Below are positions 43,653 to 52,462 of a DNA stretch of 64,000 bases, piece by piece. The notes beneath the pieces are model-generated. The model made no database searches and was not told where the DNA came from. It was given only the letters and a program-made list of their open reading frames with translations. Numbering within the stretch: position 1 is the stretch's first letter; each line of letters begins with the position of its first letter. The DNA comes from Clostridia bacterium (lineage in GTDB: Bacteria > Bacillota > Peptococcia > DRI-13 > UBA5745): assembly GCA_018436095.1 (NCBI GenBank), contig JAHDMJ010000014.1, positions 1-64,000 of the forward strand, given 5' to 3'. The translations under genes were made by a program, and so were the position numbers.

Positions 43653-43883
43653 GTGCAAAATTGCAAGTTTGTACTCTGACGGCACCCCCAAATGTGCAAA
43701 ATTGCAAGTTTGTTTCCAAGGTCGTGGCATTTTGAGCAAAATTGCAGGTTTGTTATCTTTAAATCACTACTTAGGAAGCCTATTTAGCCTGAGAACCCTG
43801 TTTTCAGGCTAAATCACCTATTACAAACTTGCAATTTTGCTCAGTTAGCCGGTGCGAATGGCGACAAACTTGCAATTTTGCTC
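43653..43883. repeat. Repeat array D: five 20-bp copies in two opposing sets
   Basis: Forward copies at 43653, 43694 and 43734 (GTGCAAAATTGCAAGTTTGT twice, GAGCAAAATTGCAGGTTTGT once) are spaced 41 and 40 bp; inverted copies at 43823 and 43864 are spaced 41 bp. Spacers of about 21 bp differ from one another. A hairpin TTTAGCCTGA/TCAGGCTAAA (43783-43813) lies between the two sets. The 43502-43987 interval has no convincing gene. Confidence 0.9.
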
Positions 43884-43987
43884 AGTCACCCCCACGACGG
43901 TCAGTGCCCAACTTGCCGGACTTTTTCAGTGCTCTCAATTGTGCGTTCATTTTGGGGGCTTCCCATGGGCATTCCCCATCTTCCTTT

Positions 43988-45232
43988 CTATACCAATATG
44001 CCTTGCTGCAGCAAAATCACCTTTTTCGCACCTAAATAACCATTATATTGAGCCTGAACATAATCCTGCTGGGCCGTAAGCAGGTTTTTTTCTGCCGTCC
44101 TCATTTCATTTAATGTGATGGCCCCCATATTCATTTTCATTTGGGCCGTCATGTAATCCCGCTGGGCCTGATCCCGCTTTTCTTTGGCCTTCTCCAAAGC
44201 CTCATCCAGCCCCTTAAATTCCTTCACGGCGCTTTCCACCGTTCTCGTCAAGGTTTGCTTCGTCTCTTTCAAAGCCAGATCCTTGGCGGCGCCGCTGGCT
44301 GCCAGCTTTTCCGCCTGGCTGGTTTGGCCCCGGTTCTCATAGCTCTCGATTTTTTTGCTGAGCTCATCCACTTCCCGTTGGGCCTGTTTTAAAGAGAGGG
44401 AGTTTTTCAAAGCCTCCGCCAGCACGTCCTCCTCGTCAAACTCTTTAGCATACTGGCCAAAATCCGGGGGGTTAGCCAGCTTGAACTCCACCTCATCCGC
44501 CAAGTTCAAATATTCCCTCATGGTATTTTTGTTGTCTTTCAAAGTGGTCTTTAAATTTTCCAAAGCATCTTTGGCACTATCCCACTGGGTCTTGGCGCTT
44601 TGCAGTTGGCTTTGGCTATAGGCGCCAAAAGCGCTTTTAACCTTGGCCAGCTCATATTCGGCATTCAGCCTTTGCACTTCCTTTTCCTGAATCTCTATCT
44701 GCACCTCCCCCTGAAGAATATCCAGATACAGCTTTTGGGCCTGATAAGCTACTTTAGGCTTTAGCTTTTCCAGCGCCTCCTCCGCATCCAGATAAGAGTT
44801 GTAGGCGCTTTCGTAACTGTCCTGCAAGCTGTATAAAGAACTTTCGGAAATGCCGGAACTGGGGTTATTGTAATATTGATAGACTTGGGACTGATAATTA
44901 GAAAGCTGGGAATCTTTTGATTGCTCAGCCTGATCCAAAGAGGCCTTCTGGCGGGTAATATCGCTGCCGTTATTTTGAGCGATAGCCCCTACCTCGGCAA
45001 AAGTGTAGGTTCTGATCTGACCGCCGCTTTCTTGTCCGCCGCCGCTATCGGCCAATAAGGCGCCGCCTAAGGGCCGGCTGGCAGCATCCGGCGCAAGCCG
45101 GTTAAGCTTATCCGGCTCTAAAGGCAGGGTGGTCAGCAGCAAACTCAACGCCAGAAATATACCGGCCTGCTGTACCCCTTTACTGCTTTTATTGCTTCTA
45201 TTATCCTTATTGCCTCTATCGCTTTTCTCCAT
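43988..45232 (-). CDS. TolC-like outer membrane efflux family protein
   Basis: The 414-residue protein has an N-terminal hydrophobic segment (GIFLALSLLLTTLPL), then long alpha-helical coiled-coil stretches typical of TolC (AEYELAKVKSAFGAYSQSQLQSAKTQW, and QMKMNMGAITLNEMRTAEKNLLTAQQDYVQAQ near the C-terminus). In diderms TolC forms the exit duct; similar proteins occur in some monoderm Firmicutes with unclear location. AAAGGAGG precedes the ATG. It is the last gene of the second export operon, 23 bp after the permease. Confidence 0.85.
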   Translation of the reverse strand: MEKSDRGNKDNRSNKSSKGVQQAGIFLALSLLLTTLPLEPDKLNRLAPDAASRPLGGALLADSGGGQESGGQIRTYTFAEVGAIAQNNGSDITRQKASLDQAEQSKDSQLSNYQSQVYQYYNNPSSGISESSLYSLQDSYESAYNSYLDAEEALEKLKPKVAYQAQKLYLDILQGEVQIEIQEKEVQRLNAEYELAKVKSAFGAYSQSQLQSAKTQWDSAKDALENLKTTLKDNKNTMREYLNLADEVEFKLANPPDFGQYAKEFDEEDVLAEALKNSLSLKQAQREVDELSKKIESYENRGQTSQAEKLAASGAAKDLALKETKQTLTRTVESAVKEFKGLDEALEKAKEKRDQAQRDYMTAQMKMNMGAITLNEMRTAEKNLLTAQQDYVQAQYNGYLGAKKVILLQQGILV

Positions 45233-45255
45233 TTCTCTATGCCTCCTTTGCAGGT

Positions 45256-46428
45256 TTATTGGTATCGCAAGGCTTCAATAGGATTAAGGCTAGCCGCCTT
45301 ATTTGCCGGATACACTCCAAAAATGATGCCGATGGCCGCGGAGAAACCGAAAGCAATGGCAACTACGGTAAAGGAAACATTGCCGTTGAGACTCTCCACC
45401 AAAGCGCCGGCGGCTTTCGTTATGCCTATGCCCAGGGCTACTCCGATGAGGCCGCCTACGCAGCTTAGAACGATGGACTCCACCAGGAACTGGCTCAGAA
45501 TATGGCGTTTCTTGGCGCCGATGGCTTTACGGATGCCGATCTCCCTGGTTCGCTCCGTTACGGAAACCAGCATGATATTCATGATACCGATACCCCCTAC
45601 CACCAGGGAAATACCGGCTATGCCCCCTACCAGCACCGCCATCATAGCGGTAGTCTCTTGTAAAGTGGACAGCAGCTCCGTCTGATCGAAAATATTGTAG
45701 TAATCCTCACTGCCGTATTTGTCCAACAGTTCCCCTTCCAAAAAAGCTTTTACTTCTTCCACCTGTTCTGCCGTACTTACTCCGATATTGACCTGGCTGA
45801 TCCGGCTTTCCTTTAACAGCCGCTGAGCCGTGGTATAGGGAATAAAAACCCGGGTATCGTTAGAACCCGTCATGCTGGAACCGGCGCTTTCCATAACGCC
45901 CACCACTTTGAAATTATTGCCGCTGATCTTGATATTTTGGCCCAGGGGCTCCTGCCCTTCATAAAGGGTTTCGGCAATTTCCGAGCCGATAAGGGCTACC
46001 TGGGTACGGCCTTCCATATCCATATCCGCCAAACTGCGGCCCGTAGCCAGCTTCAGGGAATTCATCTGCAGGTAGTCGTCGGTAGTCCCGATGAGATTGG
46101 CGCTGGTGCTCTCTGTACCTGCTTTCACCTCCTGGCTGGAATTGATTACGGGGGCCAGGTATTGGACGCCCTCTTCTTCTCTCCATTTATTCATTTCCGC
46201 CTGAGTGAGGCTGCCCTCATTGCCCCGGCCCCGGATGTTCACCGTAAGCAAATTGGAGCCCATACTGGAAATTCTGTCGGTAATCGATTGGGTGGTGCCC
46301 GTGGCCAGCGAAACCAAGACGATAACCGCCGCCACGCCGATAATAATACCCAGCATGGTGAGAATGGAGCGCAGCTTATTGCCGGCAATGCCGCTGAAGC
46401 CCATTTTTAACGCTTGCAATAAATTCAC
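45256..46428 (-). CDS. MacB-type ABC transporter permease (export system 2)
   Basis: The 390-residue protein mirrors the permease at 30.2 kb: SILTMLGIIIGVAAVIVL at the first span, a MacB_PCD domain and a C-terminal FtsX domain with GIMNIMLVSVTERTREIGIRKAIGA. It starts with GTG at 46428 overlapping the ATPase stop (GTGA), with GAAGGTG upstream. Confidence 0.9.
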   Translation of the reverse strand: MNLLQALKMGFSGIAGNKLRSILTMLGIIIGVAAVIVLVSLATGTTQSITDRISSMGSNLLTVNIRGRGNEGSLTQAEMNKWREEEGVQYLAPVINSSQEVKAGTESTSANLIGTTDDYLQMNSLKLATGRSLADMDMEGRTQVALIGSEIAETLYEGQEPLGQNIKISGNNFKVVGVMESAGSSMTGSNDTRVFIPYTTAQRLLKESRISQVNIGVSTAEQVEEVKAFLEGELLDKYGSEDYYNIFDQTELLSTLQETTAMMAVLVGGIAGISLVVGGIGIMNIMLVSVTERTREIGIRKAIGAKKRHILSQFLVESIVLSCVGGLIGVALGIGITKAAGALVESLNGNVSFTVVAIAFGFSAAIGIIFGVYPANKAASLNPIEALRYQ

Positions 46429-47114
46429 CTTTGAATCACCTTCTCATCAGATAAGATATTGCCATCGTATATAGCAATTTTTCTTTGGGCTTCATTGGCC
46501 TGATCCTGGTTATGGGTGATCAGTATAATGGTGTGGCCTTGCTGATGGAGCCTATGCATCAAGTCCGTTACCTCTCTGCCGGACTTGCTGTCCAGATTGC
46601 CGATTGGCTCATCGGCCAGCAAAATCGGGGGGCTGCCGGCCAGAGCCCGGGCAATGGCCACCCGCTGCTGCTGACCTCCCGACAGCTCGGCGGGCTTATG
46701 TCCCGATCTGTCCGCAAGCCCTACTTTTTCTAAAGCCTCAAGGGCATGCCGCCGCCGCTGGTCGGCAGGGATGTTGCGGTAAAGCAGGGGCAGCTCCACG
46801 TTTTCCAGGGCAGTCAATTTCGGCAGCAGATTAAAGCCCTGAAAAATGAAGCCGATTTTTTCATTGCGAATGGCCGCCTGTTGATCGCCGCTCAGATCCG
46901 ATACATCCTTGCCGTCCAGCTTGTAGCTGCCGGCTGTGGGAACATCCAGGCAGCCGATGAGGTTCATCAGCGTGGACTTGCCGGAACCGGAGGGCCCGAT
47001 GATAGCCACAAACTCTCCTTCTGCCACCTCCAGGGAAACATCCTTCAAAGCGTAGAGCTCCTCTTTACCCATTTGATAAACCTTGCTGATGTTTTTCATT
47101 TCCAGAAGGCTCAT
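46425..47114 (-). CDS. ABC transporter ATP-binding protein, MacB/LolD type (export system 2)
   Basis: The 229-residue ATPase has GPSGSGKST, LSGGQQQR and LLADEPIGNLD motifs. AAAGGAGGG precedes the ATG. It pairs with the GTG-started permease by translational coupling. Confidence 0.93.
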   Translation of the reverse strand: MSLLEMKNISKVYQMGKEELYALKDVSLEVAEGEFVAIIGPSGSGKSTLMNLIGCLDVPTAGSYKLDGKDVSDLSGDQQAAIRNEKIGFIFQGFNLLPKLTALENVELPLLYRNIPADQRRRHALEALEKVGLADRSGHKPAELSGGQQQRVAIARALAGSPPILLADEPIGNLDSKSGREVTDLMHRLHQQGHTIILITHNQDQANEAQRKIAIYDGNILSDEKVIQR

Positions 47115-47128
47115 GTTTTACCCTCCTT

Positions 47129-49129
47129 TCAGCGAATGCCGCCGCCACCGGGCCTGGGGCCCGAGGTAGTGACCGTTACGGCGCCCATGCCGCCGCCGGG
47201 CCCCATCATCATGAAGTTTTGCCCTGTGCTATTGGTGGCGGCGGTACCGGTCACCTCGACAATTTGGCCTTCCTCCAAGCCGGAAAGGATTTCAACATGA
47301 GTATCGTTGATGATGCCAGTCTCCACAATGACGGCCCGCTCCGGCAACTGCAAGGACCGCTGCTGGCCGCCGGCTGCCCCGGCTTGCCCGCTGCTGGCAG
47401 GGCTCTCACTGCTGGTGGGTTGCTCACTGCTGGCAGGGCTCTCACTGCTGGCAGGTTGCTCGTTGCTGGCAGGTTGCTCGTTGCTGGCAGGTTGCTCGTT
47501 GCTGGCAGGTTGCTCGTTGCTGGCAGGTTGCTCGCCGCTGATGGGCTGCTCTCCGTCACCGGATTGCTTCCCGCCGCCGTTCATCTTCGGCGTTTCAGGC
47601 CCGTTACTGCTCTGCCCATTGCCGCTGCTTTGTCCGCTGCTGCTGCTTTGCTCTTCAACAGGTTTTTCCCGGATCATGACAGCTCCTGATCCGGCGGCTC
47701 CTGCCCCTGGGCCTCCCGCCCCGGCAGTGCCTGCCCCATTGCTTCCCGGATTGCTTTGATCCGCCGCCAGGATCACATATTTAACTCCCCTGACCGTATG
47801 AACGGCATTAATGGGTACCATCAGGGTGTCCTCAGACTGATCCACCACGATTTCCAGGCTGGTGGTCATGCCCACTTTAAGTCCATCCCATTCTGCCACT
47901 TCGATCAGCACCCAATAATAGGCTACGTTGCCGGAGCTGGAGCCTTCCTGGGCAATTCTGGCCACCCGTCCGGTATATGTTTTATCGGGCAAAGCGTCGG
48001 CCACCACTTTGACCTCCTGGCCCTCCTCCACCTTAGCGATATCCAGCTCGTCTACATTAAAGACGATTTGCATCCTTTCCCCATCTACCACCTTGCCCAG
48101 GCTTTCATTGGCCGTCAGGCTGTCCCCCACTTGCAGGAAGGTATTTTTAGGGCCGGAACCGTCGGCTGCCGCGTAATATATACCGTCAAAATCTGCTGTC
48201 AATGTGGTTTTCTTTTGTTTGAGCTGAGCCATGGCCACCTGCATTTCCGAATTGGCCTCGGAAATCTGCGACTCCAGATTGGTGCTGCTGATTCTATACA
48301 TCAAAGTACCGGCTTTGACGATTTCTCCTTCCGTCACGTTTAATTCATCAAGATAGCCGTCGGCAGGCACTTTAATCAATGTTTCGCTGTTTGGTTTAAG
48401 CATTACCACCGCCTGGCTGCCTAAATCCTGATTATAAGCCTGGCCATAGGTCTCCCCTGCTATGCGCTGGCCTTTATCCAGCTCCAGCGTAAAGGTCAGA
48501 TATTCCATGCCGTTGCTGCTGGCGGCAGTAGGCTGGCCGGCCAGGGTACCGTTTACCGTATTGCCGTATTCCAGCAAAGATACCTGGACTCTCTGGCCCG
48601 CACCCCAGGCCGCACCGTCCTCGGCCGGAACCTGCAAAGTCATGGAGCTGATATCCAGCAATGATAATAATGAACTGTTTTTTGTCAGTTTCTCTCCTGC
48701 CTTGGCCCCAACAGAAGTGATCAGATAGTCCTTATCCGCTTGGCGCTGTAATTCTTCCCGGGCGGCATAATACTCTTCCAGCTGGTACTGATATTGGGAC
48801 AGGGCCTGCTGGGAGGATTCCACCTCGGGGCAATCCAGTACAAAAAGCAGATCGCCTTTTGCCACCTTTTGTCCGTCTTCCACATGAACCTCCAGCAAGG
48901 TGGAAGCCCCGGGAGCGGCAAGGCTCTGCTCTCTGGAAGTGGCTACGGAGCCGCTGCCGGTAACCATAGAGCTGATGCTGCCCCGAATTACGCTGCTGGT
49001 TCTCACAGCGCCGGCAGGGGCGGCAGCCACCGCCGTATTCCCCTTATACAAAAATTTATAACTCCCTGCTGCCGCTGCCGCCAATACTAAAATCACCAGT
49101 AACCACTGCCACTTTTTCTTCACTGCCAT
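47129..49129 (-). CDS. Large MacA/HlyD-type adaptor protein with repetitive C-terminus (export system 2)
   Basis: The 666-residue protein has one N-terminal span (WLLVILVLAAAAAGSYKFLY), lipoyl-like barrel-sandwich halves, a short coiled coil and beta-barrel domain, and a late Ser/Glu/Pro/Gly-rich insertion (residues ~455-605) before a final HlyD-type segment. The insertion holds six-residue repeats of the EQPASN type. Adaptors usually have 350-450 residues, so the extra length is this insertion. GGAGGC lies upstream of the ATG. First gene of the second export operon. Confidence 0.88.
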   Translation of the reverse strand: MAVKKKWQWLLVILVLAAAAAGSYKFLYKGNTAVAAAPAGAVRTSSVIRGSISSMVTGSGSVATSREQSLAAPGASTLLEVHVEDGQKVAKGDLLFVLDCPEVESSQQALSQYQYQLEEYYAAREELQRQADKDYLITSVGAKAGEKLTKNSSLLSLLDISSMTLQVPAEDGAAWGAGQRVQVSLLEYGNTVNGTLAGQPTAASSNGMEYLTFTLELDKGQRIAGETYGQAYNQDLGSQAVVMLKPNSETLIKVPADGYLDELNVTEGEIVKAGTLMYRISSTNLESQISEANSEMQVAMAQLKQKKTTLTADFDGIYYAAADGSGPKNTFLQVGDSLTANESLGKVVDGERMQIVFNVDELDIAKVEEGQEVKVVADALPDKTYTGRVARIAQEGSSSGNVAYYWVLIEVAEWDGLKVGMTTSLEIVVDQSEDTLMVPINAVHTVRGVKYVILAADQSNPGSNGAGTAGAGGPGAGAAGSGAVMIREKPVEEQSSSSGQSSGNGQSSNGPETPKMNGGGKQSGDGEQPISGEQPASNEQPASNEQPASNEQPASNEQPASSESPASSEQPTSSESPASSGQAGAAGGQQRSLQLPERAVIVETGIINDTHVEILSGLEEGQIVEVTGTAATNSTGQNFMMMGPGGGMGAVTVTTSGPRPGGGGIR
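47385..47550. repeat. 18-bp tandem repeats inside the adaptor gene
   Basis: About eight to nine units encode SNEQPA/SSESPA hexapeptides; the four or five central units GCTGGCAGGTTGCTCGTT (plus strand) are identical, indicating recent expansion or contraction. Confidence 0.85.
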
Positions 49130-49310
49130 GCCAATGCCTCCTATAAAATTTATCTCTGCCGGTCAAGCATGAATTCCGCTATTTCCAGTTTAGACCTTTT
49201 ATGTGAAGAGGATGTGAAAGCACTGTGAATAAGCTGCAAAAGGACTGTGGCAAAGTTGAACCCCAACAGGCCGCTCTCCCCCACTGGCGAAGTAAAACTC
49301 TCTCCACCGC

Positions 49311-49344
49311 AAAAAAGACTGCCGCAAAAAAATCTGCGGCAGTC
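49311..49344 (-). terminator. Terminator after hsp20
   Basis: GACTGCCGC/GCGGCAGTC stem followed on the minus strand by TTTTTT. Confidence 0.9.
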
Positions 49345-49369
49345 CCTTTTATTAAGGAGGGTTGGGGTT

Positions 49370-49804
49370 TTACTGGATTTCAATTCTCTTTTTGTAGTCG
49401 ATTTGAGGTTTTTGGGGGATCACAACGGTCAGCACGCCATCATTCAGCTTAGCTTCCACCCCTTCATTATCGGCGTCAGCCAGGTATACGGAACGCTGCA
49501 TGGAGGACTGCCTTCTTTCCCTGTGGATGTAACCTTTCTTCTCCTCTTCGATCTCTTCACTGCGGATAACGGCAATAGTCAGCCTGCCTTCATTAAGCTC
49601 CAGATTGACTTCCTCTTTCTTCACGCCCGGCAAATCCGCTTCTATCGTGTAAGCACCTTCGTTTTCCTTGACGTCCACTTTAAATGTATCACTCAGCAGG
49701 CTCCTTCTCGACAGCCAAGTGTCATTAAAGAAGTCGTCCATCATGTTGAACAGTCTGTCCGTGGAAAGATCTCCCCTTCTGTTGAATGGAATAAGCCCAG
49801 TCAT
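49370..49804 (-). CDS. hsp20: Small heat-shock protein, Hsp20 family
   Basis: The 144-residue protein has an alpha-crystallin domain (residues ~40-135) with DLPGVKKEEVNLELNEGRLTI and the C-terminal AKLNDGVLTVVIPQK. It holds unfolding proteins during stress. It is preceded by a CIRCE operator, so HrcA should repress it in the absence of heat. Confidence 0.95.
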   Translation of the reverse strand: MTGLIPFNRRGDLSTDRLFNMMDDFFNDTWLSRRSLLSDTFKVDVKENEGAYTIEADLPGVKKEEVNLELNEGRLTIAVIRSEEIEEEKKGYIHRERRQSSMQRSVYLADADNEGVEAKLNDGVLTVVIPQKPQIDYKKRIEIQ

Positions 49805-49829
49805 GTTAACAACTCCTTTGCTTTTTATT

Positions 49830-49856
49830 TTAGCACTCTATGACGTTGAGTGCTAA
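49830..49856. promoter_or_regulatory. CIRCE operator (HrcA binding site)
   Basis: A perfect TTAGCACTC-N9-GAGTGCTAA inverted repeat lies between the promoter and the hsp20 start codon. Confidence 0.97.
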
Positions 49857-49867
49857 TCTCTGTCTTT

Positions 49868-49895
49868 ATTATATCACATGGTCAAAGATAGTCAA
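49868..49895 (-). promoter_or_regulatory. Promoter of hsp20
   Basis: Minus-strand TTGACT (49890-49895) and TATAAT (49868-49873), 16-bp spacer, just upstream of CIRCE. Confidence 0.7.
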
Positions 49896-50007
49896 TATCA
49901 AATTTACTTGTTTTTTAAATTTTTTTCTTGTTTTATTTACTGAATTATGCTACATTTCCTCTAAACGATAGAGTTGCCGGCTTTTATTTTTAAAGGGGGT
50001 ACCGATT

Positions 50008-51714
50008 ATGTCAGCCAGCGGTTTCAACGATCCTTCCCAAAAATACAGCCCTTGTATACCGGCGGACCTGCCGGGCCGCACCTGGCCTTCCCGCACCATC
50101 AGCCAGGCCCCCCTCTGGTGCAGCGTAGATCTTAGCGACGGCAGCCAAGCCTTACCCATTGCCATGAGTCTGGAGGAAAAGCTGGATCTCTTTCATCTCC
50201 TTACCAAAATTGGCTTTAAAGAAATTGAGGTAGGTTCTCCCGGAGCAGATCCCTCGGATCATGCCTTTTTGCGCCATCTAATCGATCAGCGGTTGATTCC
50301 CGCCGATGTTGCCTTACAGGTAACAAGCCCCTGTACGGAAAGCTTGATTGTCAAAACCTTTCAGGCCATTGCGGGAGCCCCCCGGGTGATTTTTCATTTT
50401 AGCAGCAATATCAATCCTTCACCCTGGGAGCCGGCCGATAGCGGCGGGCAAGAGGCTATCCTGGCTGCAGCCAGAGCTTGCGCCGGCCAGATTCATGGCC
50501 TGGGCCGGGAAGCCCGGCAAAAAGGGCTGAAACTGACCTATGCTTATTCTTTGGAAGGCTTCACCGAGGCGGAGCCGGCTTTTGCTTTGCGTATTGCGGC
50601 AGAGGTACTGGACGTCCTTGAAGCTGAGGCAGTCCAGCCCGTTATCCTCGGTCTGCCGTCCACCGTTGAAAGATGCACGCCCAATCATTATGCGGATCAA
50701 ATCGAGGGGTTCTGCCAAAACACCGGCAACCGCAGCCGCTTTATCCTTAGCGTTCGCCCTGCCAATGACCGGGGCTCCGCGGTAGCTGCCGCCGAACTGG
50801 CTATGCTGGCCGGGGCTGAGCGCGTAGAAGGCTCTTTATTCGGCAATGGCCCCCGGGCCGGCAACGCCGACCTGATGACCCTGTCTCTTAATCTTTATAG
50901 CCAAGGCATCAATCCCGGCCTAGATTTCAGCGATATCAACAACCTGCGGCAGGTCTATCAAAAAGCCGCCCATCTGCCGGTAAGCCCCCGTCATCCATAT
51001 GCCGGCGAACTGGTCTATACCGCTTTTACCGGCGCTCAGCAGGAAGCTATTCTCAACGCCCTCAGCCAACGCAAAAAACGGCGGCTGACCGACTGGCAAG
51101 TGCCCTATTTGCCTCTGGATCCCGCCGATGTAGGCCGGCAATACGAACCCATCCTCCGTATCAACAGTCATTCCGCCCGGGCCAGCGCCGGCTTTATTCT
51201 GGAAAACCTTTTTGGCTATAAAATTCCAAAAGCTATGCTGCCGGAATTGGGCCAGATGATCAGGGACAGTGCTGACAGAGATGATCTGAAAATCAACGGC
51301 GAGACCCTGCTGGCGATTTTCTCCGAGGAATTTGTCCGGCCCCAGGGGCCCTATGAGCTGAAATCCTTCCGTACCGCTTATCTCAACGAGGCCGACGAAG
51401 AAGACAATGAAGTCCATTTCAGCGGCATCATCAACTATAATGGAGAAGCCAAAGAGGCAGAGGGCAAGGGCAACGGGCCGATTGACGCTCTCTACGACGC
51501 TCTGAAAACCCTGGGCGCCGCCGACTACGACTTCCTTTCTTATGACCAGCATGCCTTAAGCAGCGGCTCCGATTCCCGGGCCGTGGCTTACATCCAGTTA
51601 AGGGATAAACAGGGCCGCAGCCGTTTTGGCGCCGGCACCTCCCGGGATATCCGGAAGGCTTCCCTGCGGGCCCTGATTTCCGCCGTCAACCGCATGAGCA
51701 GGATTCAAGACTAG
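50008..51714 (+). CDS. 2-isopropylmalate synthase (LeuA type 2)-like protein with lost catalytic residues
   Basis: The 568-residue protein matches the long LeuA type throughout, including FKEIEVGSP, ERVEGSLFGNGPRAGNADL, WQVPYLPLDPADVGRQYEP and a C-terminal LeuA regulatory domain (GSDSRAVAYIQL, ASLRALISAVNR). Active-site residues known from the M. tuberculosis enzyme are changed: RDGNQ is SDGSQ, the metal-binding HPHND is RPAND, and SGSHQ is TGAQQ. The metal site therefore keeps only its Asp. It probably does not make isopropylmalate and may be a leucine sensor or altered enzyme. AAAGGGGG lies upstream. No other leu genes adjoin. Confidence 0.85.
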   Translation: MSASGFNDPSQKYSPCIPADLPGRTWPSRTISQAPLWCSVDLSDGSQALPIAMSLEEKLDLFHLLTKIGFKEIEVGSPGADPSDHAFLRHLIDQRLIPADVALQVTSPCTESLIVKTFQAIAGAPRVIFHFSSNINPSPWEPADSGGQEAILAAARACAGQIHGLGREARQKGLKLTYAYSLEGFTEAEPAFALRIAAEVLDVLEAEAVQPVILGLPSTVERCTPNHYADQIEGFCQNTGNRSRFILSVRPANDRGSAVAAAELAMLAGAERVEGSLFGNGPRAGNADLMTLSLNLYSQGINPGLDFSDINNLRQVYQKAAHLPVSPRHPYAGELVYTAFTGAQQEAILNALSQRKKRRLTDWQVPYLPLDPADVGRQYEPILRINSHSARASAGFILENLFGYKIPKAMLPELGQMIRDSADRDDLKINGETLLAIFSEEFVRPQGPYELKSFRTAYLNEADEEDNEVHFSGIINYNGEAKEAEGKGNGPIDALYDALKTLGAADYDFLSYDQHALSSGSDSRAVAYIQLRDKQGRSRFGAGTSRDIRKASLRALISAVNRMSRIQD

Positions 51715-52459
51715 GAGGCTCTGCATCCTCCTGCCAGGCTTTACGCAGGATACAAATAGGCGTCTGCTCGGCGCCTTGGCCCAGGGGGTTGTCCCCAAAC
51801 ACTTCTTTACAGAAATCAATATCAATCTCATCGGGATGAGAACGGCCCAGAACCTCTACGCCCAGATCATTGGCGTCAATAATTACAATCTTTGCGCCAA
51901 TATGGGCGGCCAGTTCTTTAGCCGCTTCATTGGGCCGGCTGGGGGCCAGCTTGGCATAGCGGTTATATGGCGGTATGGTATAATCGCAAGGGCCGTCAAT
52001 GGCCCGGGCTTGCTCTCCCAAAATTCGATAAAATACGCCGTGAATGCCAAACAGTTTGGTGACAGCGGAGCACACTGCCGCAAAAAGGATTTTTAGCAAG
52101 CCAATTTCCCGGATGGCCAGCTCCATGGTGCAAGGCATGCCCAGCCCAATGCCGTGGGCCGATTTCTGGACAAATGAGGACAGAACCTTAGCCCACCGGC
52201 CCGGCTTAATTTCCTCCACAGGAAAAGCCCTGCCTTGGGTGATGGCTACTATTTTCTCGCTGATAAATACATAATCGCCCGGCTGCAAATAGGGCGCAAG
52301 GTAATGATCCAGCACCGGCCGCAAAGAATCCGAGGCCATAATTACATGGGTTTTAACCGGATAGCGTGCAAATACGCCATAATTAGTGGTGATGTTTAAA
52401 CTCTTGCCATGGTTGGGTACAAAAGGCATTGGGGAATCCTCCCCGGCATAACGCATCAT
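51686..52459 (-). CDS. CofE-like protein (F420-0:gamma-glutamyl ligase family)
   Basis: The 257-residue protein has the CofE-type N-terminus (YPVKTHVIMASDSL, GDYVFISEKIVAITQGR) and a conserved GANDLGVEVLG-like segment (DANDLGVEVLGRSHPDEIDI). True CofE adds glutamate to coenzyme F420; no F420 genes are in the window and many anaerobic Firmicutes carry such proteins without F420, so the substrate is uncertain. Its 3' end overlaps the LeuA-like gene by 29 bp on the opposite strand. The ribosome site AAAGGAG lies in the 3' arm of a terminator hairpin. Confidence 0.8.
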   Translation of the reverse strand: MMRYAGEDSPMPFVPNHGKSLNITTNYGVFARYPVKTHVIMASDSLRPVLDHYLAPYLQPGDYVFISEKIVAITQGRAFPVEEIKPGRWAKVLSSFVQKSAHGIGLGMPCTMELAIREIGLLKILFAAVCSAVTKLFGIHGVFYRILGEQARAIDGPCDYTIPPYNRYAKLAPSRPNEAAKELAAHIGAKIVIIDANDLGVEVLGRSHPDEIDIDFCKEVFGDNPLGQGAEQTPICILRKAWQEDAEPPSLESCSCG

Positions 52460-52462
52460 AAA

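Noticed and set aside
43653-43883. CRISPR array reading of the 20-bp repeats with ~21-bp spacers
   Set aside because: Only two or three copies per orientation, repeats and spacers shorter than usual, sets inverted within one locus, and no cas genes in the window.
47219-47759. Leu/Ala-rich repetitive plus-strand frames
   Set aside because: They are antisense readings of the hexapeptide repeat region of the adaptor gene.
51686-52459. Coenzyme F420 biosynthesis
   Set aside because: A CofE-like protein alone is not evidence; no CofC, CofD, CofG or CofH and no F420-dependent enzymes are seen.
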